Numbered from the stretch's first letter, positions 27,251 through 36,960 are shown. The stretch: DNA of 64,000 bases from Mucilaginibacter sp. Bleaf8 (GCF_018390515.1 NZ_JAHBBK010000003.1:1-64000); one strand, 5' to 3'. Numbers and translations are program-made. The notes: generated by a model not told the origin, from the letters alone.

Positions 27251-27693
27251 TCGCCCTTTGGTGTGTAGGTTTTAATGATATCTTTACAACCACCTTCTAT
27301 CAGTTTAAATACGGGTTCAAACTGGGTATCGTCATAATAGGGGTCGGGTACTTCTTTATCATTTAGCAGCAGGCGCACTTTGGCGGCATCCTGTTCGCTA
27401 CGGGCTTGGGCCAGTACATCGCTCAGGTTGTTTTTATCCATAACCAATATCAGGTCAAATGCGTCAAAATCGCTTACCTTAAACTGACGGCATACCTGCT
27501 TGCTGATATCAACACCAAACTTTTGCGCAGCACGTACGGAGCGACGGTCGGGACCCTGGCCTATATGCCAGTTGCCGGTACCCGCCGAGTCGATTTCCCA
27601 ATCGAACCCGTTTTGTTGCGCCTGGTACTGCATAATACCCTCCGCCAGCGGCGAGCGGCAGATGTTGCCGAGGCAAACCATTAATATTTTCAT
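27247..27693 (-). CDS. Low-molecular-weight protein-tyrosine phosphatase
   Basis: The 148-residue protein has the phosphate loop CLGNICRS (C7 nucleophile, R13) near the N-terminus and the general-acid loop VPDPYYDD near 115. These phosphatases remove phosphate from protein tyrosines, often in exopolysaccharide control. No tyrosine kinase is adjacent. The gene lies next to a palindromic repeat element on its 5' side. Confidence 0.93.
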   Translation of the reverse strand: MKILMVCLGNICRSPLAEGIMQYQAQQNGFDWEIDSAGTGNWHIGQGPDRRSVRAAQKFGVDISKQVCRQFKVSDFDAFDLILVMDKNNLSDVLAQARSEQDAAKVRLLLNDKEVPDPYYDDTQFEPVFKLIEGGCKDIIKTYTPKGD

Positions 27694-27705
27694 ATTGGAA
27701 TTAAA

Positions 27706-27803
27706 AGCCCCTCCTAAATCCTCCCCGGTAGGGAGGACTTATAGAAGCATATTGTAATTAACTCATATAACCCCCTCCCTACCGGGGAGGGCAGGGGTGG
27801 GGC
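27706..27803. repeat. Palindromic intergenic element, full copy
   Basis: AGCCCC (27706-27711) pairs with GGGGCT (27798-27803), and 27720-27736 is exactly complementary to 27774-27790 (17 bp). Each inner arm can also fold on itself (CCTCCC with GGGAGG). A shorter copy of the same family lies at 29159-29192. The symmetry suggests a REP-like or MITE-like family. Confidence 0.7.
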
Positions 27804-27810
27804 TATTGGG

Positions 27811-28608
27811 TTATCCAAAAATCTGATTCAATACACCGGCTAAGTGTACACCTGCTTTCAACAGCTGGCGATTAACTGTTTCGATATATTTAAAGTTATA
27901 CTTATAATTTAAAGTATCTCCGGCTTTGGTACCGGCGTATATCTTTTCGGCCAGTTGCTGGCTTTCGTACAGCCACTGGCTCATGGGTTCTTTTTGCCAT
28001 GCCGCGCGCTGTGCGGGGGTAGTATGGTTAATCCAGTTAGTATACTCGGTATAGCTCAGGTTTTGGAACTCAATCAGCTTACTATCCCAAACCGAGTGCA
28101 TGTTCGATTCTTCTTTAAACCACATTACTTTCAAATCATTACCGCCTTTATCATCGGTGTGGGCGGTATGCATAGGCTGATGAATATCCTCCACCACGTG
28201 AATAACCATGCGCAGATACAACAGCTTTTTATCTTTTGACAGATTCGGCTTCTTTAATTCGGTAATCATCATCTGCAGCTTAGTGTAAGCATCTACCGAG
28301 GTATCCTGCTTTAAAAAGGCCTGCATTTCGGGAAGGCTGGCAAACGGCTTGTCAAAATCAATAAAATGCCAGTTAAAAAGGTAATTATAATTAGGGTCCG
28401 ATTTAATGAAATCGGCCCAGGTACTGCTCATGGCAACCGACTCGTTACCTAAAATAGCCTGTACAGCTTTGCGGGCTTTGGGGGTTAAGTAGCTATCGGC
28501 AATCTGGCCGCAAATGCGGTGACCTTTATCGCCCCAGGCCATGCTTTGCAATGGTGCGTACAAAATGGCGGCACCCAGCAATAGTTTTTTAAAGAAATTA
28601 GCTTTCAT
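27811..28608 (-). CDS. S1/P1-type nuclease, secreted
   Basis: The 265-residue protein has a signal peptide, and its mature N-terminus is WGDKGHRICGQIA, giving the Trp amino-terminal zinc ligand of this family. More ligands are in VVEDIHQPMHT, DKGGND and NMHSVWDSKLIE. These zinc enzymes degrade single-stranded DNA and RNA outside the cell, likely to obtain phosphate and nucleosides. A lipoprotein gene ends six bases upstream and is probably co-transcribed. Confidence 0.93.
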   Translation of the reverse strand: MKANFFKKLLLGAAILYAPLQSMAWGDKGHRICGQIADSYLTPKARKAVQAILGNESVAMSSTWADFIKSDPNYNYLFNWHFIDFDKPFASLPEMQAFLKQDTSVDAYTKLQMMITELKKPNLSKDKKLLYLRMVIHVVEDIHQPMHTAHTDDKGGNDLKVMWFKEESNMHSVWDSKLIEFQNLSYTEYTNWINHTTPAQRAAWQKEPMSQWLYESQQLAEKIYAGTKAGDTLNYKYNFKYIETVNRQLLKAGVHLAGVLNQIFG

Positions 28609-28614
28609 AAAATT

Positions 28615-29145
28615 TTATAGGGGTTTGGGATTACAAGTAATCCTTTTAAGTAAATGCAAATTCACGGGCAGTACATCGGCCGTATTGTTCAGTTGTATGG
28701 TGCTATCGGTATGCCCGGCTACTTTAAACAGCTGTTCATACACACCCGAACGGAAACAGCCGCCTTCGGTTCTGATCTTGAATTTGGAATCGCAGAAAAA
28801 GCCTTTTACCATCAGCGTATCATGCTGCTGCTCATAGCGGCCTTTGGCATACTCCGTCCAGTGGCCTCTGTTCATACAGGTATCGGCACCGTAATTTACC
28901 TTGCTGAAGGATTGCAGGGTAACATAAAAAGAATCGCAGGTGAATTTGTAATGGTAAAGCGTGTAGTTAATGAGCTTACTATGCACAGCTTCGGGCCGCT
29001 GCTCCCACTCACCCTGTAAGTAATCCTGTCCCTTGCCCTGTATGTTTGAGTTGGGGCTACAGCTTGAGAGAGCCAAAAAGCAAGAGCCAAGAGCCAGGAG
29101 AACGGTAAGAGGGAAGAGCTTAAAAATGGGAAGTTTCATCTGCAT
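28615..29145 (-). CDS. Hypothetical lipoprotein
   Basis: The 176-residue protein has a lipoprotein signal (LALSSC). The mature part contains five further cysteines and segments GHWTEYAKGRYEQQHDTLMVKG and YEQLFKV, resembling small beta-rich surface lipoproteins. I do not recognise a function. It is located between fumC and the S1/P1 nuclease gene, six bases before the latter. An alternative start is the second Met two codons later. Confidence 0.75.
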   Translation of the reverse strand: MQMKLPIFKLFPLTVLLALGSCFLALSSCSPNSNIQGKGQDYLQGEWEQRPEAVHSKLINYTLYHYKFTCDSFYVTLQSFSKVNYGADTCMNRGHWTEYAKGRYEQQHDTLMVKGFFCDSKFKIRTEGGCFRSGVYEQLFKVAGHTDSTIQLNNTADVLPVNLHLLKRITCNPKPL

Positions 29146-29151
29146 ATAAAC

Positions 29152-29180
29152 AAAAAAGTCCTCCCCTTTACAGGGGAGGA
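29152..29180 (-). terminator. fumC terminator made from a repeat-element copy
   Basis: TCCTCCCC and GGGGAGGA (29159-29166 and 29173-29180) form an 8-bp stem followed on the minus strand by CTTTTTTG, shortly after the fumC stop. Confidence 0.75.
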
Positions 29181-29192
29181 TTTAGGAGGGCT
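29159..29192. repeat. Palindromic intergenic element, partial copy
   Basis: The sequence GGGGAGGATTTAGGAGGG at 29173-29190 is the reverse complement of the left end of the element at 27706-27803. About half an element is present. Confidence 0.65.
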
Positions 29193-29194
29193 CT

Positions 29195-30592
29195 TTATTT
29201 TAAGCTGCCAATCATATCTTCAGGGCGTACCCACTGGTCAAACTGCTCGTTAGTTAACAGTTCCAGTTTCAGTGCAGCCTCACGTAACGACAAACCTTCT
29301 TTCAAAGCTGTTTTAGCAATTTTAGCCGCATTTTCATAACCGATGTGCGGGTTCAGGGCGGTTACCAGCATCAGGGAGTTTTCCAGGTGCTTTTTGATGC
29401 CTTCATAGTTCGGCTCAATACCGTCTGAACAATGGTCGGTAAAGGATACGCAGGCATCGCCAATTAAACGGGCCGATTGCAGGAAGTTAGCCGCCATTAC
29501 CGGTTTAAATACGTTCAATTCATAATGACCGTTTGAACCACCGATAGAAATAGCCACATCATTACCCATTACCTGAGCAGCCACCATAGTAACGGCTTCG
29601 TTTTGGGTTGGGTTAACTTTACCCGGCATAATTGACGAGCCCGGCTCGTTATCCGGAATATGGATCTCGCCGATACCTGAACGCGGACCAGAAGCCAGCA
29701 TACGGATATCGTTAGCAATTTTCATTAGTGATACGGCAATTTGTTTCAGGGCGCCGTGGCTCTCCACAATAGCATCATGCGCAGCTAAAGCCTCAAACTT
29801 GTTTTCGGCAGTAATAAACGGCAGGCCGGTAAATTGTGCAATGTACCCAGCTACTTTTACATCATAACCTTTAGGGGTATTGATACCGGTACCTACGGCG
29901 GTACCGCCCAAAGCCAGCTCTGATAAGTGCGCCAAAGTATTACGCAAAGCACGCAGGCCATGATCCAGCTGTGATACGTAGCCCGAAAACTCCTGACCTA
30001 AGGTTAACGGCGTAGCATCCATTAAGTGGGTACGGCCAATTTTCACCACATCCTTAAACGCTTCTGATTTGCGTTTCAGCGAGTCGCGCAGCTTTTCCAC
30101 ACCGGGGATGGTTACATCCATCAGTATTTTATAAGCCGCAATGTGCATGGCGGTTGGGTAAGTATCGTTTGATGATTGTGATTTGTTCACGTCATCGTTC
30201 GGGTGAATGAAGGTTTTGCCTTCGCCCAAGGTGTTGCCTTGCAATACGTGTGCACGGTTGGCCACCACCTCATTTACGTTCATGTTAGATTGAGTACCCG
30301 AACCGGTTTGCCAGATTACCAGCGGAAATTCGCTATCCAGCTGGCCGGCCAAAATTTCGTCGCACACCTGTGCAATCAGGTCGCGTTTCTCGGCAGGCAA
30401 TACGCCCAGATCGGTATTGGTATAGGCAGCCGCTTTTTTCAGGTAAGCAAAAGCCGCAATAATTTCCTTCGGCATAGATGCTTCCGGACCAATTCTGAAA
30501 TTGTTGCGTGAGCGCTCTGTTTGTGCGCCCCAGTATTTATCGGCCGGTACCTGTACCGCGCCCATGGTGTCATATTCAGTTCTGAAACTCAT
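29195..30592 (-). CDS. fumC: Fumarate hydratase class II
   Basis: The enzyme hydrates fumarate to malate in the TCA cycle. The 465-residue protein shows the class II signature [15 protein letters not shown], the [11 protein letters not shown] block and [10 protein letters not shown], all typical of FumC. A promoter element lies 25 bases before the start. It ends at a hairpin derived from a repeat element. Confidence 0.97.
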   Translation of the reverse strand: MSFRTEYDTMGAVQVPADKYWGAQTERSRNNFRIGPEASMPKEIIAAFAYLKKAAAYTNTDLGVLPAEKRDLIAQVCDEILAGQLDSEFPLVIWQTGSGTQSNMNVNEVVANRAHVLQGNTLGEGKTFIHPNDDVNKSQSSNDTYPTAMHIAAYKILMDVTIPGVEKLRDSLKRKSEAFKDVVKIGRTHLMDATPLTLGQEFSGYVSQLDHGLRALRNTLAHLSELALGGTAVGTGINTPKGYDVKVAGYIAQFTGLPFITAENKFEALAAHDAIVESHGALKQIAVSLMKIANDIRMLASGPRSGIGEIHIPDNEPGSSIMPGKVNPTQNEAVTMVAAQVMGNDVAISIGGSNGHYELNVFKPVMAANFLQSARLIGDACVSFTDHCSDGIEPNYEGIKKHLENSLMLVTALNPHIGYENAAKIAKTALKEGLSLREAALKLELLTNEQFDQWVRPEDMIGSLK

Positions 30593-30617
30593 AAGTTTAC
30601 TGTATTTTTTGCAGCGG

Positions 30618-30646
30618 CAAAGTTAGGCATTAGCTACAATAAACAA
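30618..30646 (-). promoter_or_regulatory. fumC promoter
   Basis: On the minus strand TTG (30646-30644), 18 bases, then TAACTTTG (30625-30618), a full -7 match 25 bases before the ATG. Confidence 0.5.
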
Positions 30647-30733
30647 GAGTTAAGAAGAAAGAGATTTTAGGCGTGTGTGGAAATAGTTACAGAGGGAATG
30701 AGAACACTTGACTTTTAAAATAAAAAGCAGATG

Positions 30734-31432
30734 TTACTCCGCCTTTTCTATCTGTTCAATAATTTTTTTAGAGTTTTCAATAGCTTCGTCATATCGCTGT
30801 ATAACAAAGCTTGCCTGACTTAGAGAGGCACATAAATTCTGTGCCTGAGGCATAAGCAAAACCTGCTCGTGATGATTACTCCCAATCATATGCTCTAAGA
30901 TAAAATTTTGTAGCCGCTCTGACATTTTTCCATATGAATTAGTTGAAGAAATCAGAGCCGGAATATTTTCCTGATAAAGATCAAGAATATTATTCTGCAA
31001 AGCAGTATCCTCAATATTAGTAATCTTACCGCTGGATTTAAATCCTTCATAACGTCCGTTGTTAGGAACAAGTCCTGTTGTACTCATTGTAGCGTTCCAA
31101 TACTTTTTAATGCTATCCGGATTAAAATGCCCATTTACCGGATTTGAAAAGTATTTAAACCCGCGTTCATAATACCTATAACGGCGCCTGTCAGACTCCA
31201 TTTCTTTTACATCATTCTCCAAGTCAGCTCGTAGCCCTGTTAAAAAAGTGTGTACCTCGTGCTGCTCGTGAGCATGCTCAGAACGGCCTTCAATGTAAGC
31301 GGCAAGTAATACTGCAAACACGATGATTGCTATTTCAACAAAAATTTCTTTCAGTTTGTGAGGTAGGCTTTGGTTAGTATTCTTCACTATTCTATATATT
31401 TTTCGGGTGTGTCCCATTATTTCGTGTTCCAT
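30734..31432 (-). CDS. Membrane-anchored protein, DUF6090-like
   Basis: The 232-residue protein has a short charged N-terminus, one membrane segment (EIFVEIAIIVFAVLLAAYI, about 30-48) and a helical extra-cytoplasmic part. The pattern of a strand-like hydrophobic segment followed by a charged helix and TFLTGLRADLENDVKEM resembles DUF6090 proteins of Bacteroidota; function unknown. The frame is open to 31480, but a TAATATTTG promoter-like word ends two bases before the ATG at 31432, which I take as the start. Confidence 0.6.
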   Translation of the reverse strand: MEHEIMGHTRKIYRIVKNTNQSLPHKLKEIFVEIAIIVFAVLLAAYIEGRSEHAHEQHEVHTFLTGLRADLENDVKEMESDRRRYRYYERGFKYFSNPVNGHFNPDSIKKYWNATMSTTGLVPNNGRYEGFKSSGKITNIEDTALQNNILDLYQENIPALISSTNSYGKMSERLQNFILEHMIGSNHHEQVLLMPQAQNLCASLSQASFVIQRYDEAIENSKKIIEQIEKAE

Positions 31433-31516
31433 AGCAAATATTAGAGTTTCTAAAAATAGCAGATTACTAATGGACGACAAAACAGAAAGTAAGGTAAATG
31501 TAAATTGCCATTCAAC

Positions 31517-31547
31517 AAAAAAAGCCGGACAACAAAGCCCGGCTTTT
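31517..31547 (-). terminator. Terminator of the lipoprotein/beta-barrel operon
   Basis: AAAAGCCGG (31520-31528) and CCGGCTTTT (31539-31547) pair; on the minus strand a T-run of seven follows. Confidence 0.85.
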
Positions 31548-31574
31548 ACATTTATAAAAACTAATCAACCCTTA

Positions 31575-33239
31575 TTAATTGCAATCGGTAAGCATAAAGG
31601 TGGCATCCACATCAATGGTGTTGGTGGCGCTGCTATAGCTGGTTGTACCACTCAGGCCATCAACTTCGGGGATGGTTACGCCCGATGACTTGTCGAGCTT
31701 AAAGGCCGCCGAGTTATAGGTTTTACCCGAGTAAACGGTATTAATGCTGTAGCTATGGCCATCTATCAGGTTAGATGAAGCCAAACCGTCTGCCATGTAT
31801 ACACTGGTTGTGGTACCGGTGGTTACATCTTTAATGGTTAACCAGGCGCTTGGGTAAGCTACCACCTGTTTGTTGGTGCAACGCGCTGTAATTTTAATGT
31901 TGGTTTTGATGTAGCTGGGCACGCTCACTATGTTCAGCGTTACATTAACCGAACCTTGTTCGCAGGCGCTGAATGCTGCTGTTTCGCCAATTTCTTTCAA
32001 CTCGCCGTTACTGCGCGAGTAAACAATCACTTTCAGATCGCCCATACCAGCCGGCACACCGGTAACCGTAGTGGTGTAGCCGTCTTTAACCTCATTAAGA
32101 TTCAGGGTGTTTACAGGCTGGTTATTCGCTGTAACCAGGGCTATCTGATAATCGCCGGTAACCGGTTGCGAAATATTAGGTATACGCAGGTTAATAGTTA
32201 AAGGCGACGAACAAACGCTGCCGTACCAGTTGGCGCTCCAGGCCGAAAGATGCGTAATCTGGAAAGTGGTAACCAGTTTGCCGCCCTCGTCCTGCGCTAC
32301 GGCAGAGGTACCCTCGTACGTCCACTGACCGGTTTTTTCGTTCAGGCTCCAGATCGGGATAATATCGCCTGTTTTTACTTTTTGATGCGTTTGCGGGTTT
32401 ACCAGGTTTTGGTTGATCTGCATCCTTACCGTAACCGGTTTTGAAAAATGCTTTACCTCGGTATTGCCTGCAACCATGTTGATGGACATTAAACCCGCCG
32501 TTACAAACGATCCACCTGCTGTAAGTTTTTGTCCATTGGGCCCGATGGCATTGGTTGCATCAAAGCCACCCGGAAAAGCGCTGTAAGCATTGGTATTGGT
32601 GGTACCAAAATACACCACACTGGTTTTTAACTGGCTGCTGCTGATTACCGCACCATTGGCATCCTGTAACTCTGTACCTGCCGGTATGCTGATGCTACTG
32701 GCCTCGGTAGTGCTGCCGCTTGCTGTGGTGTTTACATTTATTGCAGACGTAGTGCCCGCACTTATGGCGTTGGTTTTAACCGTAGCGGCTGTACCATCAA
32801 CCGGATGCGCATATTCAACCAAAGGCAACACCACAGTTGATACATCATTGCTGGTAAGCGTAATGGTTTTGGATGTTGGCGCAAAACCGTTTACGGCTAC
32901 ATATAGCGTAAAAGTAACCGGGTTACCGGGGCTTACATTGGCCGATTTGGTAAGGCTAAGTGGCAGTATACCGTTAGAGGCCGTAAAATTAGTACCGCCG
33001 CCATCAACCTGTACCAAACCCGCTCCCGGGCCGCTGATGCTTACAGCGACATTGTTGGGGATACTGGTGGTGCTTGATGCATTGGCATTGACTAACCTAA
33101 CCAACACCGGTGATTTAGCCAGCGCACTCGTATTTACTATCAGATCTAAATTATCGGTCGGTGTTTTGCAGGCATGCATACCCAGCATTAAAACAGCGCA
33201 CAGTAAAGCAGCGGCAAGTATTCTTGACAAGTATTTCAT
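31575..33239 (-). CDS. Large surface lipoprotein, unknown function
   Basis: The 554-residue protein has a lipoprotein signal ending GMHAC. The mature part is Ser/Thr/Asn-rich and beta-rich, looking like several immunoglobulin-like or carboxypeptidase-like domains. It includes a region VRMQINQNLVNPQTHQKVKTGD and ITHLSAWSANW seen in other surface lipoproteins. No enzyme motif is visible. The preceding gene 37 bases upstream encodes an outer-membrane barrel, so the two may cooperate at the surface. Confidence 0.75.
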   Translation of the reverse strand: MKYLSRILAAALLCAVLMLGMHACKTPTDNLDLIVNTSALAKSPVLVRLVNANASSTTSIPNNVAVSISGPGAGLVQVDGGGTNFTASNGILPLSLTKSANVSPGNPVTFTLYVAVNGFAPTSKTITLTSNDVSTVVLPLVEYAHPVDGTAATVKTNAISAGTTSAINVNTTASGSTTEASSISIPAGTELQDANGAVISSSQLKTSVVYFGTTNTNAYSAFPGGFDATNAIGPNGQKLTAGGSFVTAGLMSINMVAGNTEVKHFSKPVTVRMQINQNLVNPQTHQKVKTGDIIPIWSLNEKTGQWTYEGTSAVAQDEGGKLVTTFQITHLSAWSANWYGSVCSSPLTINLRIPNISQPVTGDYQIALVTANNQPVNTLNLNEVKDGYTTTVTGVPAGMGDLKVIVYSRSNGELKEIGETAAFSACEQGSVNVTLNIVSVPSYIKTNIKITARCTNKQVVAYPSAWLTIKDVTTGTTTSVYMADGLASSNLIDGHSYSINTVYSGKTYNSAAFKLDKSSGVTIPEVDGLSGTTSYSSATNTIDVDATFMLTDCN

Positions 33240-33276
33240 TGTATAGTTTATTAACAGGGGGAAAGGGAGTTTTTTA

Positions 33277-33972
33277 TTACTGAATTTTGAAAGCGAAGTT
33301 GAGTTGCAGCACCGGCAGCCAGCGGTAACCTTTAATGTTGCTGTTAAGCTGCGGCTCCAGTTTATAATTATCTGACAGCAGATTGGTACCTACAATTTGA
33401 GATTGCGGTTGCGACAGGTAATAAGTACCCATATCCAGGTTTACATTGAACAGGCTGCTGGGCACGCTTTTAAACAAGCCGATACCCAGGTAGGGAGCAA
33501 TGCCTTTCCAGCTTACATTCATATTCAGCTGGCCCAAGTCTTCGCCGGCAATGTTGTAATTGCCAACTTTGTAATTACCTGAAGGGAACAGTGAAATACC
33601 GCCATTGGCCTGATACAGGTATCCGGCACCGCCAACCAGCCGGAAACCGCGTGCATTTTCAAACGGAACAAAATCGGCCAGCAGGTGTACGTTCGAAAAT
33701 TTAACCGAAGCACTGGTAGTACCCTCAAAGCCCGAGAAGGCAAATAGGTTATTGGCTTTGATTGGTATAAAGCTGGCACCACCACGAACAGAAATGCGGT
33801 TATCAAATGCATAGCGCAAATCGCCGCCTATGCCCTGCGTACCCATCTGCAGCTGCATGGTAACATGGCTATCGGTATCATAAAAAGGGTAGCGATACTG
33901 CGCAAAGGTTTGTGTTTTGGCCAAAACGCACAGCAGTACCATGCTGAAGAGTTTAATCAGGGAAAATCTCAT
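33277..33972 (-). CDS. Outer-membrane beta-barrel protein
   Basis: The 231-residue protein has a signal peptide ending near TFAQ. The rest alternates polar and hydrophobic residues with aromatic girdles and ends LQLNFAFKIQ, close to the usual C-terminal barrel signature. No transport class is recognised. It precedes the large lipoprotein gene in the same direction. Confidence 0.75.
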   Translation of the reverse strand: MRFSLIKLFSMVLLCVLAKTQTFAQYRYPFYDTDSHVTMQLQMGTQGIGGDLRYAFDNRISVRGGASFIPIKANNLFAFSGFEGTTSASVKFSNVHLLADFVPFENARGFRLVGGAGYLYQANGGISLFPSGNYKVGNYNIAGEDLGQLNMNVSWKGIAPYLGIGLFKSVPSSLFNVNLDMGTYYLSQPQSQIVGTNLLSDNYKLEPQLNSNIKGYRWLPVLQLNFAFKIQ

Positions 33973-34131
33973 ATCAGGGTCGTATCAATAGTTTATTAAT
34001 TAGGGGGATAAACTTTCAATATGCCCTATTACGTAGGCTATCAGGCGTTTGTTTCCGTCACTTTCAGTTTTTTGAATACATTTTAACCTTAAAGAAAACA
34101 GCAGCCTTTATTAGGATATTTTATTAAACCA

Positions 34132-34172
34132 AAAGCTCCCTGCTACGGTATCAGCCGTTTGCAGGGAGCTTT
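34132..34172 (-). terminator. Terminator after the polysaccharide deacetylase gene
   Basis: AAAGCTCCCTGC (34132-34143) and GCAGGGAGCTTT (34161-34172) form a 12-bp stem with a 17-base loop; TTTT and further T residues follow on the minus strand. Confidence 0.75.
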
Positions 34173-34192
34173 GTTGCACGTTAAGCAGCGTA

Positions 34193-34999
34193 TTACTTGC
34201 CTTGCTGCCGCTTAATATATTCGGCCACATCAACCATCGGTGCAATCCATATCTCCTTTTCATGCTGTTTTAAAAAGTGCAGCAGCTGGCTGTGTTCTTG
34301 CAGCCCCTCGTTAATAGCATGACCGCCACCCACGCCATGAAACAGGAATACAAGCAAAGTGCGGCTTTGTATGGCTTTCTTTACCAAATCAATCATATAA
34401 CCAGCCGGCTGGTCCTGGATGTAATAGCAATCAATATTATCCAGATCTACCTGTTTGGCCGTTTGCAGCCCGGCACCAACGCCGCGAGCCCCGGCAAAAT
34501 CATTGCGCAGTTGGGTATAAAAATAATCCTGCCCAATCTTTTGTTCGCCGCATGGGTAAGCGAAAGTACGCCGATCTTTGCCATCAATAGCTTTAAGCAA
34601 TACGTTGTTCATGCGTATTTCATCAACTGCGCGCCCAACGGTATACTTGCTCAGGTCATGATCGGGCGATACAAAACTGCGGCCGGGCAAACTGCCATCG
34701 CACGGATGGAACAAGGCGTGGTTGCCCAGCTCATGCCCCCGTTTGGCAGCCAGTCGCCACTCATGCATCCGCTTGTTTACCACCGGCGACGAGCCGATGA
34801 TGTAAAAAGTTCCTTTCAGTTTTAATGAATCCAGTGCCGGTATCACATTGTCCAAATCGGCATCAATGGCATCATCATAGGTAAGCACAACGGCACATTG
34901 CTTGTTGTTCCACAACTTAGCGCTTTGCGCATGTGCACTCAGCGCAAGCAAACCGGCCAGAGCTGTTGTAAGTATATATTTTAAGTTTTTGTTCAACAT
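34193..34999 (-). CDS. Secreted polysaccharide deacetylase (CE4 family)
   Basis: The 268-residue protein has a signal peptide (cleaved near AHAQ) and a NodB-type domain: TYDDA with the catalytic Asp pair, and HELGNHALFH with two zinc-binding His. The late LFHGVGGG is the final catalytic motif. It should remove acetyl groups from a glycan such as xylan, chitin or peptidoglycan. A sialate O-acetylesterase gene lies 11 bases upstream in the same direction, so the operon deacetylates complex sugars. Confidence 0.92.
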   Translation of the reverse strand: MLNKNLKYILTTALAGLLALSAHAQSAKLWNNKQCAVVLTYDDAIDADLDNVIPALDSLKLKGTFYIIGSSPVVNKRMHEWRLAAKRGHELGNHALFHPCDGSLPGRSFVSPDHDLSKYTVGRAVDEIRMNNVLLKAIDGKDRRTFAYPCGEQKIGQDYFYTQLRNDFAGARGVGAGLQTAKQVDLDNIDCYYIQDQPAGYMIDLVKKAIQSRTLLVFLFHGVGGGHAINEGLQEHSQLLHFLKQHEKEIWIAPMVDVAEYIKRQQGK

Positions 35000-35010
35000 A
35001 AATTTAGTAA

Positions 35011-36960
35011 TTAAGGATTGGTATCTGTCCGGAAAGGTGATGCCGGCAGGCCTTCACGGTTATACAGGTTGGCGCTATCCGAGTTTTCGGCCCAGGCATA
35101 TCTTACGTACAGCGGTTGTTTAATTGCCTCATGCCAAACCACTACCTTATTACCCTCAATAGTGGCTTGCGCCCAAACAAACTTTTTATCGGCACCGGCA
35201 ATAGCAAAGTATTTCAATTCACCATCGCCACGTGCAACTAAACCACTGCCTGTGTGGCTAAAGGTAATTACTATTTTATTGCCCTGCACATTGGCCGACT
35301 GGTATATCGGCCCCGACCATTCTATCTTATTATCACCGTAAGCCACATGCTGTGCGGCCAAGGCCAAACGCTCACCCACTGGCTTTTTACCCAGCGGATG
35401 TATATCGTTCCACTCGCCGCAATCAATTGCCACAGCCATAGCCGTATTCGGTACCTGCAAGGCTTTTAGCTGGCTTTCCCTGAACTCGGCCCATTTACTT
35501 TCGCCTGGCAGGTACTCCACTTCATTGTAATTAGGCAGTTGTACGTATAAAAAAGGTAATGTCCCTTGTTTAAAATGGCTGCGCCAGTCGGCAATTAAGT
35601 TGGGTAATAGTTTGGCATACTGCTGCGGCTGCTGGCTGTTGCTTTCGCCCTGGTACCATATCATGCCTTTAAGCGTATAATTAACAAGCGGCGCTATCAT
35701 GGCATTGTATAATACCGTAGGCTGGTTTTGTAAGGAAAAGCCTTTGCCGGCATCGGCATCCGGCTCAAAAGCCTGGCCTACCTTATATTGCCATTCACCT
35801 TTCAAATCTATTTTTTGATTTCCTGCCAGCAGGTAGTACGGTTTATCGGGCACAAAGCCACCTTTACCCGCGGTATTGGTAACACGTACCACAATAACGT
35901 TTTTGCCGGCCTTAAGCCTGCCTGCAGGTAACGCATAGCGGCGTGGCGGGTATTGGTAACCCGTACTGCCCGACAATACGCCGTTCACATAAATTTCGTC
36001 AGCATCTACAATACGGCCCAGATAAAGTTTAGCAGGCTGCCCGGCAAATGATGCAGGCAAGACGATCTCTTTACGATACCATACCACACCATTCAGGTTT
36101 TTAATACCCTGATCGGCCCAGTAGCCGGGAACCATCATCGTTTTCCAATCAGCGGCCCGGTAAGCTGTATCATACCAGGGCAGGGAGCCATTCAAGCCTT
36201 TATCCAACTTGCGCGAAGTACGTTGTTCTGCACGTGCAGCTATCTGGCGGTTGCTGGTATTCATCCGGTTCAAAAAGCTGGTATCTTTTAACTGTGCTAC
36301 AGTTTGCAGTACTTCTGGAAAGCTTTTAAATCCCTGTTCGCTGGTCCAGGCTTCAATAGGCGTACCGCCAACGGCGGCGTTGATAATGCCAATCGGCACG
36401 TGATATTTTTGATAAAGCGCTTTGGCAAAAAAGTAGGCTACCGCACTAAAAGCAGGTACATTGCCGGGCGTTACCGGTTGCCACTTAACAGGCGGCAGGT
36501 CATCCCGCTGCCGGGCCGGGTCGGTAAGCGTTGGTACCAGAAACTGACGGATCTCAAGATTACTGGCGTTAGGTATCTCATCCGGGTACTTTTCGCTTAC
36601 CCGCTCCATGGTTGTTTGCATGTTCGACTGGCCGGAGCACAGCCATACGTCGCCCAGCAAAATATCCCTTACTATAAGCTTATTGCTGGCGCTGATATAC
36701 ATGGTATATGGCCCGCCTGCTTTCATGGCTGCCAGTGCTACTTGCCATTTACCGTCGGTACCCGTTCGGGTGCGATAGGTTTTGCCGTTGAAATGGATAG
36801 CCACTTTTTCGCCGGGCGAGGCCCAGCCCCATATTTTTGTTTTTGCATTGCGCTGCAAAACCATACCATCACTTACTACCTTAGGCAAGCGCACCTGCGC
36901 CAAAGACGGAACGGTGAATGCAAGGAGAAGTAGCCCATGCAAAGCAATACGATTTATCAT
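35011..36960 (-). CDS. Sialate O-acetylesterase
   Basis: The 649-residue protein has a signal peptide, an N-terminal beta domain (RLPKVVSDGMVLQR), and an SGNH-type esterase split by an inserted beta-sandwich domain near 270-390. The nucleophile block is CSGQSNM (near 108) and the Asp-His block is NDIHPLGK. It removes O-acetyl groups from sialic acid or other plant-type glycans in the periplasm. It leads a two-gene operon with the polysaccharide deacetylase. Confidence 0.92.
   Translation of the reverse strand: MINRIALHGLLLLAFTVPSLAQVRLPKVVSDGMVLQRNAKTKIWGWASPGEKVAIHFNGKTYRTRTGTDGKWQVALAAMKAGGPYTMYISASNKLIVRDILLGDVWLCSGQSNMQTTMERVSEKYPDEIPNASNLEIRQFLVPTLTDPARQRDDLPPVKWQPVTPGNVPAFSAVAYFFAKALYQKYHVPIGIINAAVGGTPIEAWTSEQGFKSFPEVLQTVAQLKDTSFLNRMNTSNRQIAARAEQRTSRKLDKGLNGSLPWYDTAYRAADWKTMMVPGYWADQGIKNLNGVVWYRKEIVLPASFAGQPAKLYLGRIVDADEIYVNGVLSGSTGYQYPPRRYALPAGRLKAGKNVIVVRVTNTAGKGGFVPDKPYYLLAGNQKIDLKGEWQYKVGQAFEPDADAGKGFSLQNQPTVLYNAMIAPLVNYTLKGMIWYQGESNSQQPQQYAKLLPNLIADWRSHFKQGTLPFLYVQLPNYNEVEYLPGESKWAEFRESQLKALQVPNTAMAVAIDCGEWNDIHPLGKKPVGERLALAAQHVAYGDNKIEWSGPIYQSANVQGNKIVITFSHTGSGLVARGDGELKYFAIAGADKKFVWAQATIEGNKVVVWHEAIKQPLYVRYAWAENSDSANLYNREGLPASPFRTDTNP

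Noticed and set aside
32590..33246. Long plus-strand frame (218 codons) opposite the lipoprotein gene
   Set aside because: It is antisense to a gene with a lipoprotein signal and terminator; the product has no recognisable pattern and reflects codon bias of the real gene.
34277..36933. Long plus-strand frames opposite the deacetylase and esterase genes
   Set aside because: Both lie fully within genes with clear catalytic motifs on the other strand.
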